Positions 19,577 through 29,014 of a stretch of 64,000 bases of DNA are shown here, piece by piece. The notes below the pieces were generated by a model. It had not been told where the DNA came from, made no database searches, and worked only from the letters and a program-made list of their open reading frames with translations. Origin of the DNA: Marinomonas pontica (GTDB lineage Bacteria > Pseudomonadota > Gammaproteobacteria > Pseudomonadales > Marinomonadaceae); contig NZ_JAODTL010000041.1 of the NCBI RefSeq assembly GCF_026191375.1, positions 1-64,000 of the forward strand, read 5' to 3'. The translations under genes and the position numbers were made by a program. Numbering within the stretch: the stretch's first letter is position 1; every line of letters starts with the position of its first letter.

Positions 19577-20845
19577 TTAATTGTCTTTTTCTTCGTAGAT
19601 GCCCAATACATTTGAGGCAATGGTTAATGCGTCTTGGTCTGCGTCCGCCCCAGCATCACGTAAATAACGTGTTGGGGCATGAATAAGTTTATTCATTAAA
19701 CCATGCGCAAGCTTACTAACCACTTGCTCAGGAGACTGTCCCATTTCAAGACTTTTCAATGCTTTTTCTAATTCTGTATTCTTTACCGCTTCGGCAGACT
19801 GTCTAAACGAGACAATCAAGTCCGACACTTTTCTCGACTCCACCACGCGACGATAAGCGTCGACGCCTTCTTCGATCATTTGCTCTGCGGCTTTTGCCGC
19901 ATCTTGCCTTGCTCTGACATTTTCTTCAATCACTGAATGAAGATCATCCACCGTATAAAGATAAGCGTCGTTGACTTCATCCACTTCCGGTTCAATATCG
20001 CGAGGAACAGCAATGTCGATCAATAGCATGGGAGAATGGCGACGTTTCGACGTTGCACGCTCTACCATGCCTTTACCTATAATGGGCAATTGGCTCGCCG
20101 TCGAAGAAATGACGATATCGGCCTGAGATAAATAGTCGCCGATCTCACCCAACATAATGGCTTCAGCATTCAATTCATTTGCTAACGTTTCCGCTCTGGC
20201 CAAGGTTCGGTTCGCAACAATAATTCGTTTAATACCATTTTCTTTCAAATGCCTTGCGACCAGCTCAATCGTCTGCCCAGCACCAATCAGCAATGCGGTA
20301 CTGTTTCGAATGTCTGCAAAAATACGTTGTGCAAGACTCACCGCCGCGAACGCAATCGACACCGGATTTTCACCAATTGCCGTATCAGTACGAACACGTT
20401 TAGCGACCGAAAAAGTGCGTTGAAACAGGGATTCCAGCTCAGGACCAATACAGGATCCTTCTTGTGAAACAGCGTACGCGGACTTCACTTGCCCGAGAAT
20501 TTGCGGCTCACCCAATATCAAGGAATCCAAACCTGATGCCACGCGCATCACATGTCGCACACTGTCATCATCACTGTGCGTATAGCAGTATTGCTGTAAT
20601 TCTAACAAGGCAATACCGTGATATTCCCCCAACCAAGCAATTACTTCTTCTATTTTAGTGGCGTCTTCAACCGAGCAATATAATTCCGTACGGTTACAAG
20701 TCGAAACGATGACGGCCTCATTGGCTCTTTTCTCCGCAATAAGCGAAGACAAGGCGTCTATCATTTTTTCAGGCGCAAAGGCCACGCGCTCACGTATCGA
20801 GACTGGCGCAGTTTTATGATTCACACCTACAGTAATTAGCGGCAT
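19577..20845 (-). CDS. hemA: Glutamyl-tRNA reductase
   Basis: First committed step of C5-pathway heme synthesis: reduces glutamyl-tRNA to glutamate-1-semialdehyde with NADPH. The catalytic cysteine is C50 in STCNRTELY; VNHKTAPVSIRE at the N-terminus and the NADPH domain ALLIGAGQT follow. 422 aa. It leads the hemA-prfA-prmC unit and is divergent from the TPR lipoprotein gene across about 200 bases. With hemC and hemD elsewhere in the window, several heme genes are close by. Confidence 0.98.
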   Translation of the reverse strand: MPLITVGVNHKTAPVSIRERVAFAPEKMIDALSSLIAEKRANEAVIVSTCNRTELYCSVEDATKIEEVIAWLGEYHGIALLELQQYCYTHSDDDSVRHVMRVASGLDSLILGEPQILGQVKSAYAVSQEGSCIGPELESLFQRTFSVAKRVRTDTAIGENPVSIAFAAVSLAQRIFADIRNSTALLIGAGQTIELVARHLKENGIKRIIVANRTLARAETLANELNAEAIMLGEIGDYLSQADIVISSTASQLPIIGKGMVERATSKRRHSPMLLIDIAVPRDIEPEVDEVNDAYLYTVDDLHSVIEENVRARQDAAKAAEQMIEEGVDAYRRVVESRKVSDLIVSFRQSAEAVKNTELEKALKSLEMGQSPEQVVSKLAHGLMNKLIHAPTRYLRDAGADADQDALTIASNVLGIYEEKDN

Positions 20846-21043
20846 TCAGGGCTCTTCTCAAAGATCGAGATCTTAAGGTAATGACAGGAGCAAGCACGGC
20901 TCCAACATGACTCTTTACATAAAGAAGACACATTATACGAGAAATTCGCTTTTTTTCGCACCCCATATGAGCAATAAAAGTAATAGGATTAGTTTATAGT
21001 TATGCCTGACATAACGTGCCGCTAGCGATACCATAAGGGTTGT

Positions 21044-22849
21044 ATGAATTTAGTATTGAGAAAACGCATGCCTTTTGTTTTTAGGCTCACACAAAAAGTT
21101 CGCGCAAGTGCATCAGCGAAAAAACGGCTGTCTCTTTTTATTATCCTGAGCGTGCCGTTGTTGACGGCCTGCAGTCATGATACGACCACGCCCCATGCCG
21201 CGTCATTGGCAACTCAAGCACCCCACCCCGTTTCTTCTGCAAGCAATACCGACATCGAAGCCTTGCTAAACGCAGAGTTCATATTACAAAGAGAAGGGCC
21301 AAACAAAGCCTTCGAGTCTTTTTATGCACTCGCCAGCCAATCTAACAACATCGACTTAATCGAACGACTAACACACATTGCATTGTTGTCTCAAAATCAC
21401 CTATACATAGAAAGAAGCGCAAATCTCTGGCTGGCCGCGGCTCCCTCGTCAGAAACAGCTTATTCATTGAAGCTGCAAATTCTCATAAAAGACAACCGTG
21501 CAGAAGAAGTGGCAACCTTGCTAATAAACGCCATGAGACACAAAGTATCATTGCGATTCCTACCCCTATACCTAGAAGAAAACATTCGTGAAAACGATCA
21601 GGTTTCTACAATAGAAGAAGCCATTTCATTGCTTCCTATGGAGAATCAGAACAATCCCAATATTCAGTTAAGCCACGCTCATCTATTGCTGCTTTCAGGA
21701 AAATACCAGCAGGCCATTACCACCTCTGAACAGTTATTATCCAAAGATGGGATGACTAAAAACGAGGCTCTGTACCTTATTCTCGCCTTCAGCCAAAAAA
21801 ATCTGGACCTGCTTGAAGACGCAATCAAGACGCTCAAAACAGCACTCATACAACAACCAAAGAGCACTAGGCTCTTAACGCCCTTGATCGACTTTCTCGT
21901 AGATGACAACCAACCCACAAGTGCAGTGGACATTTATCAAACCGCAGCGCTAGACACGCCTGAAAAGCTACAAGTTGGCATAAACTTAATGCGAACACTA
22001 TTGGAACACCAACACGCTGAACTGGCATTGCAAATCGCCAGCAGCTTACCCCAAAAGCAGCTTGGCCTTTCGGATCAAATTAATTATTTAACGGCTATTG
22101 CGCTTGCACAATTAGGGCAAAAGCCACAAGCCATCGACACCATGGAAAAAGTGGACGGCACATTACGAGCCAACGCCACCAATCAATTGGCCATATGGTT
22201 CTATGAAGAAGGCAAAGAGCAGGACATCAACACTATGGTTCTGCGCAGAACACCGCGTGAAAACATGCCAGAACAAGTCGCTGCCATCAGCCACCTTCAT
22301 GAAGAAAAGGGTCAAACGGATTTATCCTACGAACTGGTAAACAACGCCCTTGTAAACCTTCCTGAATCCGCGCCATTACGATACAGAAAAGCCTTGCTTG
22401 CCGACACCCTTGGCTACTGGGATATTACCGAGTCAGAACTAAAAACATTATTGCAAAAAGACTCGGATAACCCTCAATATTTAAACGCTCTTGGCTATAC
22501 GTTGCTCACCAGAACAGATCGACTCGATGAAGCCATGCGCTACATCGAATCTGCGTACGATAAAAACAATGAAGACCCCGCTATTATCGACAGCTTAGGG
22601 TGGGGATTCTTCCTTAAAGGAGAGTTAGAGCAGTCTTCTTATTACTTAAAAAAGGCCTGGTCGATATTACCAGACGCAGAAATCGCAGCGCATTACGGCG
22701 AATCTTTATGGAAACAGCGACACTACAAAGAAGCCTTATCCATATGGAAAACAGCACTAGAAACAGCGCCAGATACACCGCTATTACTCGACACCATAAA
22801 ACGACTGTCACCGTCGTTACTTGAAGACTTAACACAGGACAAGCCATAA
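21044..22849 (+). CDS. TPR-repeat lipoprotein upstream of lolB
   Basis: Predicted lipoprotein: basic start, hydrophobic stretch, then lipobox LLTAC with the cysteine near residue 43. The rest of the 601 residues is helical TPR-type repeats, clearest at the end (YLNALGYTLLTRTDRLDEAM, DSLGWGFFLKGELEQS, YKEALSIWKTALE). No catalytic domain is seen. The ATG has AAGGG before it. An orthologous gene sits before lolB in pseudomonads. It abuts lolB with a one-base overlap (TAATG). Its role is probably envelope assembly; that is inferred from repeats and context. Confidence 0.85.
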   Translation: MNLVLRKRMPFVFRLTQKVRASASAKKRLSLFIILSVPLLTACSHDTTTPHAASLATQAPHPVSSASNTDIEALLNAEFILQREGPNKAFESFYALASQSNNIDLIERLTHIALLSQNHLYIERSANLWLAAAPSSETAYSLKLQILIKDNRAEEVATLLINAMRHKVSLRFLPLYLEENIRENDQVSTIEEAISLLPMENQNNPNIQLSHAHLLLLSGKYQQAITTSEQLLSKDGMTKNEALYLILAFSQKNLDLLEDAIKTLKTALIQQPKSTRLLTPLIDFLVDDNQPTSAVDIYQTAALDTPEKLQVGINLMRTLLEHQHAELALQIASSLPQKQLGLSDQINYLTAIALAQLGQKPQAIDTMEKVDGTLRANATNQLAIWFYEEGKEQDINTMVLRRTPRENMPEQVAAISHLHEEKGQTDLSYELVNNALVNLPESAPLRYRKALLADTLGYWDITESELKTLLQKDSDNPQYLNALGYTLLTRTDRLDEAMRYIESAYDKNNEDPAIIDSLGWGFFLKGELEQSSYYLKKAWSILPDAEIAAHYGESLWKQRHYKEALSIWKTALETAPDTPLLLDTIKRLSPSLLEDLTQDKP

Positions 22850-23427
22850 TGAATTATCGCACACTTGGCGTTATCGCCTTCACCGCACTGATTAGTGCCT
22901 GTAGCACACGCCCCACAGGACCGATCACCCCTCCACCAGAGAATGTTCAAGCCATATCGAAATGGGAAACCTCTGGCCGCGTCGGCATTCGTACCCAAAA
23001 TGACGCGGTGTCTGGCAACTTTTCTTGGCAAAAAGCCCCAGATACATTTGAACTAAACATCGTGGGACCTTTTGGACAGGGCGCCACCAAGCTTGATCAA
23101 TCTGTCGATGGGGCTGTCACCTTGTCATATGAAGATACCGTGGTAAAAGGCAACGACCCAGCCACACTTCTACAACAAGAGCTCGGCTGGGAGTTTCCAG
23201 TTCAGCAAGTCACCTACTGGATAAGAGGTTTGGCGTCACCTAACTCATCCGCCACCATTACCAAGAACGCTGACAGCCAATTACCCAATCAAATAGAACA
23301 AGACGGTTGGCTCATCACTTACAGCAATTTCACAAAAGTAGATGGCTTGTCCTTGCCACAAAAAATGCAGGTTTCTAACCCTCCATTTAAAGTAAACCTA
23401 ATCATCAATCAATGGACTATTCAGTAA
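22849..23427 (+). CDS. lolB: Outer-membrane lipoprotein insertase LolB
   Basis: Receives lipoproteins from the periplasmic carrier LolA and inserts them in the outer membrane. A short signal with lipobox ISAC (cysteine at residue 19) is followed by a LolB domain: [19 protein letters not shown], and VTYWIRGL in the second half. 192 aa, typical. Between the TPR lipoprotein gene and ispE, the standard place. Confidence 0.96.
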   Translation: MNYRTLGVIAFTALISACSTRPTGPITPPPENVQAISKWETSGRVGIRTQNDAVSGNFSWQKAPDTFELNIVGPFGQGATKLDQSVDGAVTLSYEDTVVKGNDPATLLQQELGWEFPVQQVTYWIRGLASPNSSATITKNADSQLPNQIEQDGWLITYSNFTKVDGLSLPQKMQVSNPPFKVNLIINQWTIQ

Positions 23428-23432
23428 CTAAG

Positions 23433-24286
23433 ATGCGACTACCTTCTCCCGCAAAATTAAATTTATTTTTACACATTACTGGCCGACGAGAAGACGGCTA
23501 TCATGAACTGCAAACGCTGTTCCAATTTATTGATCTGTGCGACACCATTGACTTCACATTGACACGTAACAATCAGATCACTATTTCGCCGATAATCGAG
23601 AACCTACCAGCTGAGGACAACCTAATTTATAAGGCCGCAAAATTGCTCACGCCCTATAAAAAAGACGCCCATTTCGGCATCGATATTATCCTGACAAAAC
23701 AATTACCTATGGGTGGCGGAATTGGCGGCGGCAGCTCAAACGCAGCCACCGCCCTACTGGCCTTAAACGTCCTATGGGAATGCCATCTCCCATTGGAAAA
23801 GCTCGCTGAGCTGGGCGTGCAATTAGGTGCTGATATCCCTGTTTTTGTTATGGGTTTTGCGGCCTTTGCTGAAGGGGTTGGCGAAAAGCTGCAAAAAGTG
23901 GAACTGAAGACCCCTATTTTTTACTGCTCAAACCCAATTGTCACGTCTCAACTGGTCAAATTTTTACCGATAAATATTTGACAAGAGACACCCCTCCCAT
24001 CAGAATATCGCACGCCTTGAAGCTGGGTGGGCATAATGATTGCTTAGACGTGGTAAAAAAGCACAATCCTGAAGTCGAAGAAGCGTATTTATGGTTGCAA
24101 AATCATGGGGATGCGAAGCTGACAGGAACTGGCGCTTGCCTCTTTTTAGCATTTGATAATATGCGCGACGCAGAACGAGTAAGATCGCTTACACCAAATA
24201 AATGGCAGAGTTGGGTTTGCCGCGGTTGTAACACTTCTCCTACACATGATGCGCTTAGCCAGTGGATTGAGCAAAATCGAGGGTAG
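23433..24286 (+). CDS. ispE: 4-diphosphocytidyl-2-C-methyl-D-erythritol kinase, frame interrupted
   Basis: GHMP kinase of the MEP isoprenoid pathway. N-terminal [16 protein letters not shown] and the ATP motif [15 protein letters not shown] are intact. The frame stops at 23981, and the C-terminal domain ([20 protein letters not shown]) continues in the -1 frame. The break lies at six T in 23917-23922. A seventh T gives [19 protein letters not shown] and a normal 284-aa enzyme. Start chosen at 23433 because [10 protein letters not shown] is the family N-terminus; an ATG 21 bases upstream overlaps lolB. MEP kinase is essential unless mevalonate is used, so a sequence error is likely. Confidence 0.93.
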
Positions 24287-24358
24287 TCTGTCGCTTTTCG
24301 AAGCCACTATTTCTCAGCCAGTCTGTTTCATCGCTACAAAATACAAAGGGTATACACA

Positions 24359-25306
24359 GTGTCCAAGTTGATGGTTTTTACCGGTAATGCAAACCCTGAA
24401 CTCGCTCGCAGAGTAGTTCGCCGTCTAGGATTACCTATTGGTAACGCAACAGTCGGCAAGTTTAGCGACGGAGAAATTACCGTTGAGATCAATGAAAATG
24501 TTCGAGGTAAAGACGTCTTCATTATCCAATCTACCTGTGCACCTAGCAATGACAACTTGATGGAACTTATCGTCATGGCAGATGCGTTACGCCGTGCGTC
24601 CGCCACTCGTGTCACTGCTGTTATTCCTTATTTTGGATACGCTCGTCAGGATCGTCGCGTACGTTCTGCTCGTGTGCCCATTACAGCAAAAGTGGTTGCA
24701 GACATGATCTCTGCCGTTGGCATCAATCGCGTATTAACGGTTGATTTACATGCAGACCAAATCCAAGGATTCTTTGATATCCCTGTTGATAACGTTTATG
24801 CAACCCCTTTACTACTTGACGATTTGCAGCGTCAAGGCCATGAAAACATCACGGTTGTTTCACCTGATGTAGGTGGTGTTGTTCGTGCTCGTGCTTTTGC
24901 AAAACTACTTGATGATGCGGACTTAGCTATCATTGATAAGCGTCGTCCGCGAGCCAACGAAGCACAGATCATGCATTTGATCGGTGACGTTGCAGGCAAA
25001 ACATGCGTTCTTGTCGACGACATGTGTGATACCGGTGGTACTTTATGTGCCGCAGCAAAAGCGCTAAAAGAACACGGCGCTGCCAAAGTGCTTGCTTACT
25101 GTACTCACCCAGTACTGTCTGGCAAAGCCATTGAAAACATTAAGAATTCCGTGCTTGATGAGTTGGTCGTGACTGATACCATCCCATTGACACAAGAGGC
25201 GCTTAACTGCCCTCAAATACGCCAATTGTCGATGTCTGACATTATGGCGGAGGCTGTTCGTCGCGTTTGCAACGAAGAGTCTATCAGTGCCATGTTTGGG
25301 GCCTAA
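24359..25306 (+). CDS. prs: Ribose-phosphate pyrophosphokinase
   Basis: Makes PRPP from ribose 5-phosphate and ATP, feeding purine, pyrimidine, His, Trp and NAD synthesis. GTG start giving [16 protein letters not shown]. The PRPP-binding loop is [13 protein letters not shown] (about residues 218-230), and [11 protein letters not shown] is the family signature. 315 aa. It follows ispE; no tRNA lies in the gap, although one is present there in some relatives. Confidence 0.98.
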   Translation: MSKLMVFTGNANPELARRVVRRLGLPIGNATVGKFSDGEITVEINENVRGKDVFIIQSTCAPSNDNLMELIVMADALRRASATRVTAVIPYFGYARQDRRVRSARVPITAKVVADMISAVGINRVLTVDLHADQIQGFFDIPVDNVYATPLLLDDLQRQGHENITVVSPDVGGVVRARAFAKLLDDADLAIIDKRRPRANEAQIMHLIGDVAGKTCVLVDDMCDTGGTLCAAAKALKEHGAAKVLAYCTHPVLSGKAIENIKNSVLDELVVTDTIPLTQEALNCPQIRQLSMSDIMAEAVRRVCNEESISAMFGA

Positions 25307-25375
25307 GCCAAACATTAACGCTCGGAGCGGGTCGCATCTCTGGGCACAAACTTTATTTATTATTAGGAAATTACC

Positions 25376-25954
25376 ATGTCATTATCTATTAATGCCGTAG
25401 CACGTACTCAAGAAGGTAAAGGTGCGAGCCGCCGCCTTCGTAACGAAGGCCTAGTGCCAGCTGTTATTTATGGCGGTGAGACTGCTCCAGTATCTATCTC
25501 TTTGAAAGACAACGAACTACTTAAAGCTGTTGGCACTCCAGGCTTCTTGACTGGCCTTGTTGAAGTAACAGTTGAAGGTAAAACTGAGCAAGTTCTTGTT
25601 AAAGCCCTACAACGTCACCCATCTACTGGCGCTGTAATGCACATGGACCTTCAGCGCGCTCAAGCTGACAAAGTGATCACAACTCGTGTTCCTTTAAGCT
25701 TCATCAACGCCGCTCAAAGTGAAGGTGTTAGCAAGCAAGGTGGTCGTTTGACTGTTGAATCTAAATTGGCTGAAGTTCGTTGTTTGCCAGCGAACCTACC
25801 TGCTGTATTGACAGTAGACGTGATCAAAGGCCAACTTGATCAAATCTTCCACCTATCTGATGTTATCCTTCCTGAAGGCGTAGAGTTGGTTTCTTTGTTG
25901 AAAGGCGAAGATCACGACCAACCTATCGCTCGTATCGGTAAGTCTAAACGTTAA
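25376..25954 (+). CDS. rplY: Ribosomal protein bL25, long CTC form
   Basis: Binds 5S rRNA in the large subunit. 192 aa: N-terminal L25 domain (ARTQEGKGASRRLRNEGLVPAVIYG) plus the C-terminal beta domain of the CTC/TL5 form, which short E. coli bL25 lacks. Codon use is strongly biased toward common codons, as expected of a highly expressed gene. Between prs and pth, as in pseudomonads. Confidence 0.97.
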   Translation: MSLSINAVARTQEGKGASRRLRNEGLVPAVIYGGETAPVSISLKDNELLKAVGTPGFLTGLVEVTVEGKTEQVLVKALQRHPSTGAVMHMDLQRAQADKVITTRVPLSFINAAQSEGVSKQGGRLTVESKLAEVRCLPANLPAVLTVDVIKGQLDQIFHLSDVILPEGVELVSLLKGEDHDQPIARIGKSKR

Positions 25955-25975
25955 GATCTCATTGAAGGCAGCATT

Positions 25976-26560
25976 GTGGCAGGTTTCAGATTATTAGTAG
26001 GCTTGGGAAACCCAGGCAGCGAATACGAGAACACTCGCCATAATGCAGGCGCTCAGTGGATTGAGGCATTGGCTCGTCAGAGCCAATGCTCTCTTCGTTC
26101 TGAAAAGAAGTTTTTCGGCCAATTTGGCAAAGTTTATATAGCTGGTGAAGAGTGCTATCTCCTTATTCCCACCACCTATATGAATTTAAGTGGCAAAGCG
26201 GTTCAGGCTGTCAGCCAGTTTTACAAAATCCCTCCAGAAGAAATTCTAGTAATCCACGATGAATTAGACATCGCTCCGGGCACCGCAAAACTGAAACAGG
26301 GTGGCGGCCATGGTGGACACAACGGATTAAAAGACATCATTGCAAAGCTTGCCAATAACCGAGAGTTCGGCCGCCTGAGAATTGGCATTGGCCATCCAGG
26401 GCATGCAAGCCAAGTCGCTAACTATGTACTAAAAAAAGCAGCGCCTGACGACTACGCAAAGATCGAACAGACAATCGACGAATCATTACGCTATATTGAT
26501 GACATCGTTCGCGGCAACCTAAACGCCGTGATGAATCAACTTCATAGCTTCAAAGCATAA
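25976..26560 (+). CDS. pth: Peptidyl-tRNA hydrolase
   Basis: Recycles tRNAs from dropped-off peptidyl-tRNA; essential in E. coli. GTG start. [18 protein letters not shown] carries the catalytic histidine (H22 here). The aspartate is in [11 protein letters not shown] (about residue 95), and [12 protein letters not shown] follows. 194 aa. 21 bases after rplY and 22 bases before ychF, so probably cotranscribed. Confidence 0.98.
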   Translation: MAGFRLLVGLGNPGSEYENTRHNAGAQWIEALARQSQCSLRSEKKFFGQFGKVYIAGEECYLLIPTTYMNLSGKAVQAVSQFYKIPPEEILVIHDELDIAPGTAKLKQGGGHGGHNGLKDIIAKLANNREFGRLRIGIGHPGHASQVANYVLKKAAPDDYAKIEQTIDESLRYIDDIVRGNLNAVMNQLHSFKA

Positions 26561-26582
26561 TCATTTAATTAGGAATCTCACT

Positions 26583-27674
26583 ATGGGTTTTAATTGCGGC
26601 ATCGTTGGGCTACCTAACGTTGGTAAATCGACTCTATTTAATGCATTAACCAAAGCAGGCATTGGCGCTGAAAACTTCCCATTCTGCACCATTGAACCAA
26701 ATGCTGGTGTTGTCGCTATGCCTGATCCACGTCTGGATGCACTAGCAGAGATTGTTAAACCAGAGCGTGTACTGGCTACTACAATGGAATTTGTTGACAT
26801 TGCAGGCCTAGTAGAGGGCGCATCAAAAGGTGAAGGCCTTGGCAACAAATTCCTTGCTAACATTCGTGAAACAGATGCAATTGCTCACGTAGTTCGCTGT
26901 TTTGAAGATGAAAACGTCATTCACGTTTCAAATCACGTAAACCCAAAATTAGACATTGAAGTCATTAACCTTGAGCTGATATTTGCTGACATCGAATCCA
27001 TTGATAAGCAACTGTTCCGTACCGCGAAAAACGCAAAAAGCGGCAACAAAGACGCCATTGCCCATAAAGCCTTCCTAGAAAGCATCAAAGCTCACCTAGA
27101 AGACGGTTTGCCAGTACGTTCTATGTCTTTGTCAGACGACCAGAAGAAAGAAGTCCGCTCATTGCACTTATTGACAACCAAACCAACCATGTATATTGCC
27201 AACGTGGCGGAAGACGGTTTTGAAAACAATCCGCATCTTGACCAAGTGCGTGAAATTGCAGAAGCAGAAGGCGCCATGGTGGTTCCAATCTGCAACCAGT
27301 TAGAGGCTGAAATTTCTGAACTAGACGCCGAAGAGATGCAAGAGTTTCTTGATGAGATGGGCATGGAAGAACCAGGTCTAGACCGTGTAATACGTGCAGG
27401 CTATGAACTATTAGGCCTACAGACCTACTTCACAGCAGGCGTCAAAGAAGTTCGAGCTTGGACAGTAAAACAAGGCGCAACCGGCCCACAAGCCGCTGGT
27501 GTGATCCACACAGACTTCGAGAAAGGCTTTATCCGCGCCGAGGTAATTAGCTACAACGACTTTATCCAATATAAAGGCGAAAGTGGCGCAAAAGAAGCCG
27601 GAAAATGGCGCCTTGAAGGCAAAGACTACATTGTAAAAGACGGTGATGTCATGCATTTCCGCTTTAATGTTTAA
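26583..27674 (+). CDS. ychF: Ribosome-associated ATPase YchF (OLA1 family)
   Basis: Obg-family P-loop protein that prefers ATP to GTP and binds ribosomes. Walker A is GLPNVGKST (residues 9-17), switch [19 protein letters not shown], then a coiled-coil insert and a C-terminal TGS domain ([20 protein letters not shown]). 363 aa, exactly the usual length. Last protein gene before the tRNA operon. Confidence 0.98.
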   Translation: MGFNCGIVGLPNVGKSTLFNALTKAGIGAENFPFCTIEPNAGVVAMPDPRLDALAEIVKPERVLATTMEFVDIAGLVEGASKGEGLGNKFLANIRETDAIAHVVRCFEDENVIHVSNHVNPKLDIEVINLELIFADIESIDKQLFRTAKNAKSGNKDAIAHKAFLESIKAHLEDGLPVRSMSLSDDQKKEVRSLHLLTTKPTMYIANVAEDGFENNPHLDQVREIAEAEGAMVVPICNQLEAEISELDAEEMQEFLDEMGMEEPGLDRVIRAGYELLGLQTYFTAGVKEVRAWTVKQGATGPQAAGVIHTDFEKGFIRAEVISYNDFIQYKGESGAKEAGKWRLEGKDYIVKDGDVMHFRFNV

Positions 27675-27702
27675 CCTTTAAAAAAACATTTTAAGAAAAC
27701 AC

Positions 27703-27731
27703 TTGACCCATTAACAAGTTATATGAATAAT
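27703..27731 (+). promoter_or_regulatory. Sigma-70 promoter of the tRNA operon
   Basis: TTGACC, a 17-base spacer, then AATAAT; each hexamer matches consensus at five of six positions. A GC-rich discriminator (ATCGCGCC) follows, typical of stable-RNA promoters under stringent control. About 55 bases before the first tRNA. Confidence 0.75.
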
Positions 27732-27787
27732 ATCGCGCCACAGAGGCAGTAGATCGATTTGTATAAACTGTTTTTGTGTCAGTCTGT

Positions 27788-27862
27788 TGGGGTATAGCCA
27801 AGCGGTAAGGCAACGGGTTTTGATCCCGTCATGCGTAGGTTCGAATCCTTCTACCCCAGCCA
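27788..27862 (+). tRNA. tRNA-Gln(TTG), copy 1
   Basis: 75 bases with encoded CCA. Acceptor stem TGGGGTA/TACCCCA, anticodon loop TTTTGAT with anticodon TTG, T arm GGTTCGAATCC. First of five tRNA genes. Confidence 0.97.
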
Positions 27863-27872
27863 ACAGACGAAC

Positions 27873-27949
27873 GGCTATGTAGCTCAGTTGGTTAGAGCAC
27901 ATCACTCATAATGATGGGGTCACTAGTTCGAATCTAGTCATAGCCACCA
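27873..27949 (+). tRNA. tRNA-Met(CAT), elongator, copy 1
   Basis: 77 bases with encoded CCA. Acceptor GGCTATG/CATAGCC; anticodon loop CTCATAA with anticodon CAT. The body closely resembles E. coli elongator tRNA-Met as I recall it. A lysidine-modified Ile tRNA also has CAT, but the body fits Met. Confidence 0.92.
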
Positions 27950-27963
27950 ACAATTCGATATGT

Positions 27964-28038
27964 TGGGGTATAGCCAAGCGGTAAGGCAACGGGTTTTGAT
28001 CCCGTCATGCGTAGGTTCGAATCCTTCTACCCCAGCCA
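27964..28038 (+). tRNA. tRNA-Gln(TTG), copy 2
   Basis: Identical by eye to copy 1 over all 75 bases, including CCA. 14 bases after tRNA-Met copy 1. Confidence 0.97.
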
Positions 28039-28066
28039 TCGACGCGTTTATTATATATACAGTTAA

Positions 28067-28143
28067 GGCTATGTAGCTCAGTTGGTTAGAGCACATCACT
28101 CATAATGATGGGGTCACTAGTTCGAATCTAGTCATAGCCACCA
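28067..28143 (+). tRNA. tRNA-Met(CAT), elongator, copy 2
   Basis: Identical by eye to the first tRNA-Met over 77 bases, including CCA. The spacers on either side differ from those of copy 1, so only the genes are conserved. Confidence 0.92.
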
Positions 28144-28165
28144 ACTTATAAAAGAAATCCTTTAT

Positions 28166-28240
28166 TGGGGTATAGCCAAGCGGTAAGGCAACGGGTTTTG
28201 ATCCCGTCATGCGTAGGTTCGAATCCTTCTACCCCAGCCA
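28166..28240 (+). tRNA. tRNA-Gln(TTG), copy 3
   Basis: Third identical tRNA-Gln, 75 bases with CCA. It ends the alternating Gln-Met-Gln-Met-Gln array. Confidence 0.97.
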
Positions 28241-28353
28241 ATTCTTCTCGATCCTTTCAAGTAACTGACACTCTTCCTTTATTTCACTGGATTTTGTTTT
28301 TCTACGTCCTATAATTATACAAACTCTTCTCAACTTGTTAATGGACAATACTC

Positions 28354-28935
28354 ATGAAATCAGCCCTTTTACTCTCAACCGCTTTATTGGCAAGCGCTGC
28401 GCATGCCGATGTTCTTGGTTTAACCGCTGAGACTGGATCTTTCATCACTAACGATGGAGAAGATTTTAACTCATACTTTGGTGTTGCGATTGAACACCCA
28501 ATCCCAGTCATTCCAAATATTCGTCTACAAAATCAAAGTCTAAAGAAATTTGGCGACTCCAACCTTGACCTTTCCTACAATGACTACACTCTTTATTATG
28601 AGTTTCTTGATGGTTTATTGTGGTTGGATCTTGATGCAGGTGTTACTTTCCGCAAGATTGATGACGCAGGCAATTCTGACATTGATGGCACTTATCCTCT
28701 AGGCTATGTGTCCGCTTACGTGAGTATTCCAGGAACAGCACTGTCTGTTGGCGGTGAAGTTAAGACTGGCGGCGGAAGCGATGCAGACATTACTGACACG
28801 ACCTTTAAAGTCAAATTCCAACCTCTAATATTTGCAGGCATTGAAGCAGGCTACCGCACAGTAACAGAAGACTTCTCTTCGGCTGGCAAGTATGAGCCAA
28901 AAGGCGCTTTCATCGGCGTGTTTGTTGATTTCTAA
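28354..28935 (+). CDS. TIGR04219-type outer-membrane beta-barrel protein
   Basis: A 193-aa secreted protein: signal peptide ending AHA/DV (residues 1-18), then alternating hydrophobic and polar strands and a terminal phenylalanine (FIGVFVDF), the outer-membrane insertion signature. It contains GGEVKTGGGSD and the end pattern of the TIGR04219 (OMP_w_GlyGly) family. Function unknown. Monocistronic, with its own terminator. Confidence 0.8.
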   Translation: MKSALLLSTALLASAAHADVLGLTAETGSFITNDGEDFNSYFGVAIEHPIPVIPNIRLQNQSLKKFGDSNLDLSYNDYTLYYEFLDGLLWLDLDAGVTFRKIDDAGNSDIDGTYPLGYVSAYVSIPGTALSVGGEVKTGGGSDADITDTTFKVKFQPLIFAGIEAGYRTVTEDFSSAGKYEPKGAFIGVFVDF

Positions 28936-28953
28936 GCACCTCATATAGAAACG

Positions 28954-28997
28954 AAAAATCCCGCTGAATCATGAATCATCATTCAGCGGGATTTTTT
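28954..28997. terminator. Bidirectional terminator between the OMP gene and clpB
   Basis: AAAAATCCCGCTGAAT and ATTCAGCGGGATTTTT form a 16-base stem with an 11-base loop. Converging genes share it. Confidence 0.95.
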
Positions 28998-29014
28998 ATG
29001 ACTACAATCGAAGA

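Noticed and set aside
24287..24358. Possible tRNA gene between ispE and prs, expected from synteny with pseudomonads
   Set aside because: No cloverleaf, T-arm GGTTCGA or CCA end can be read in the 72 bases.
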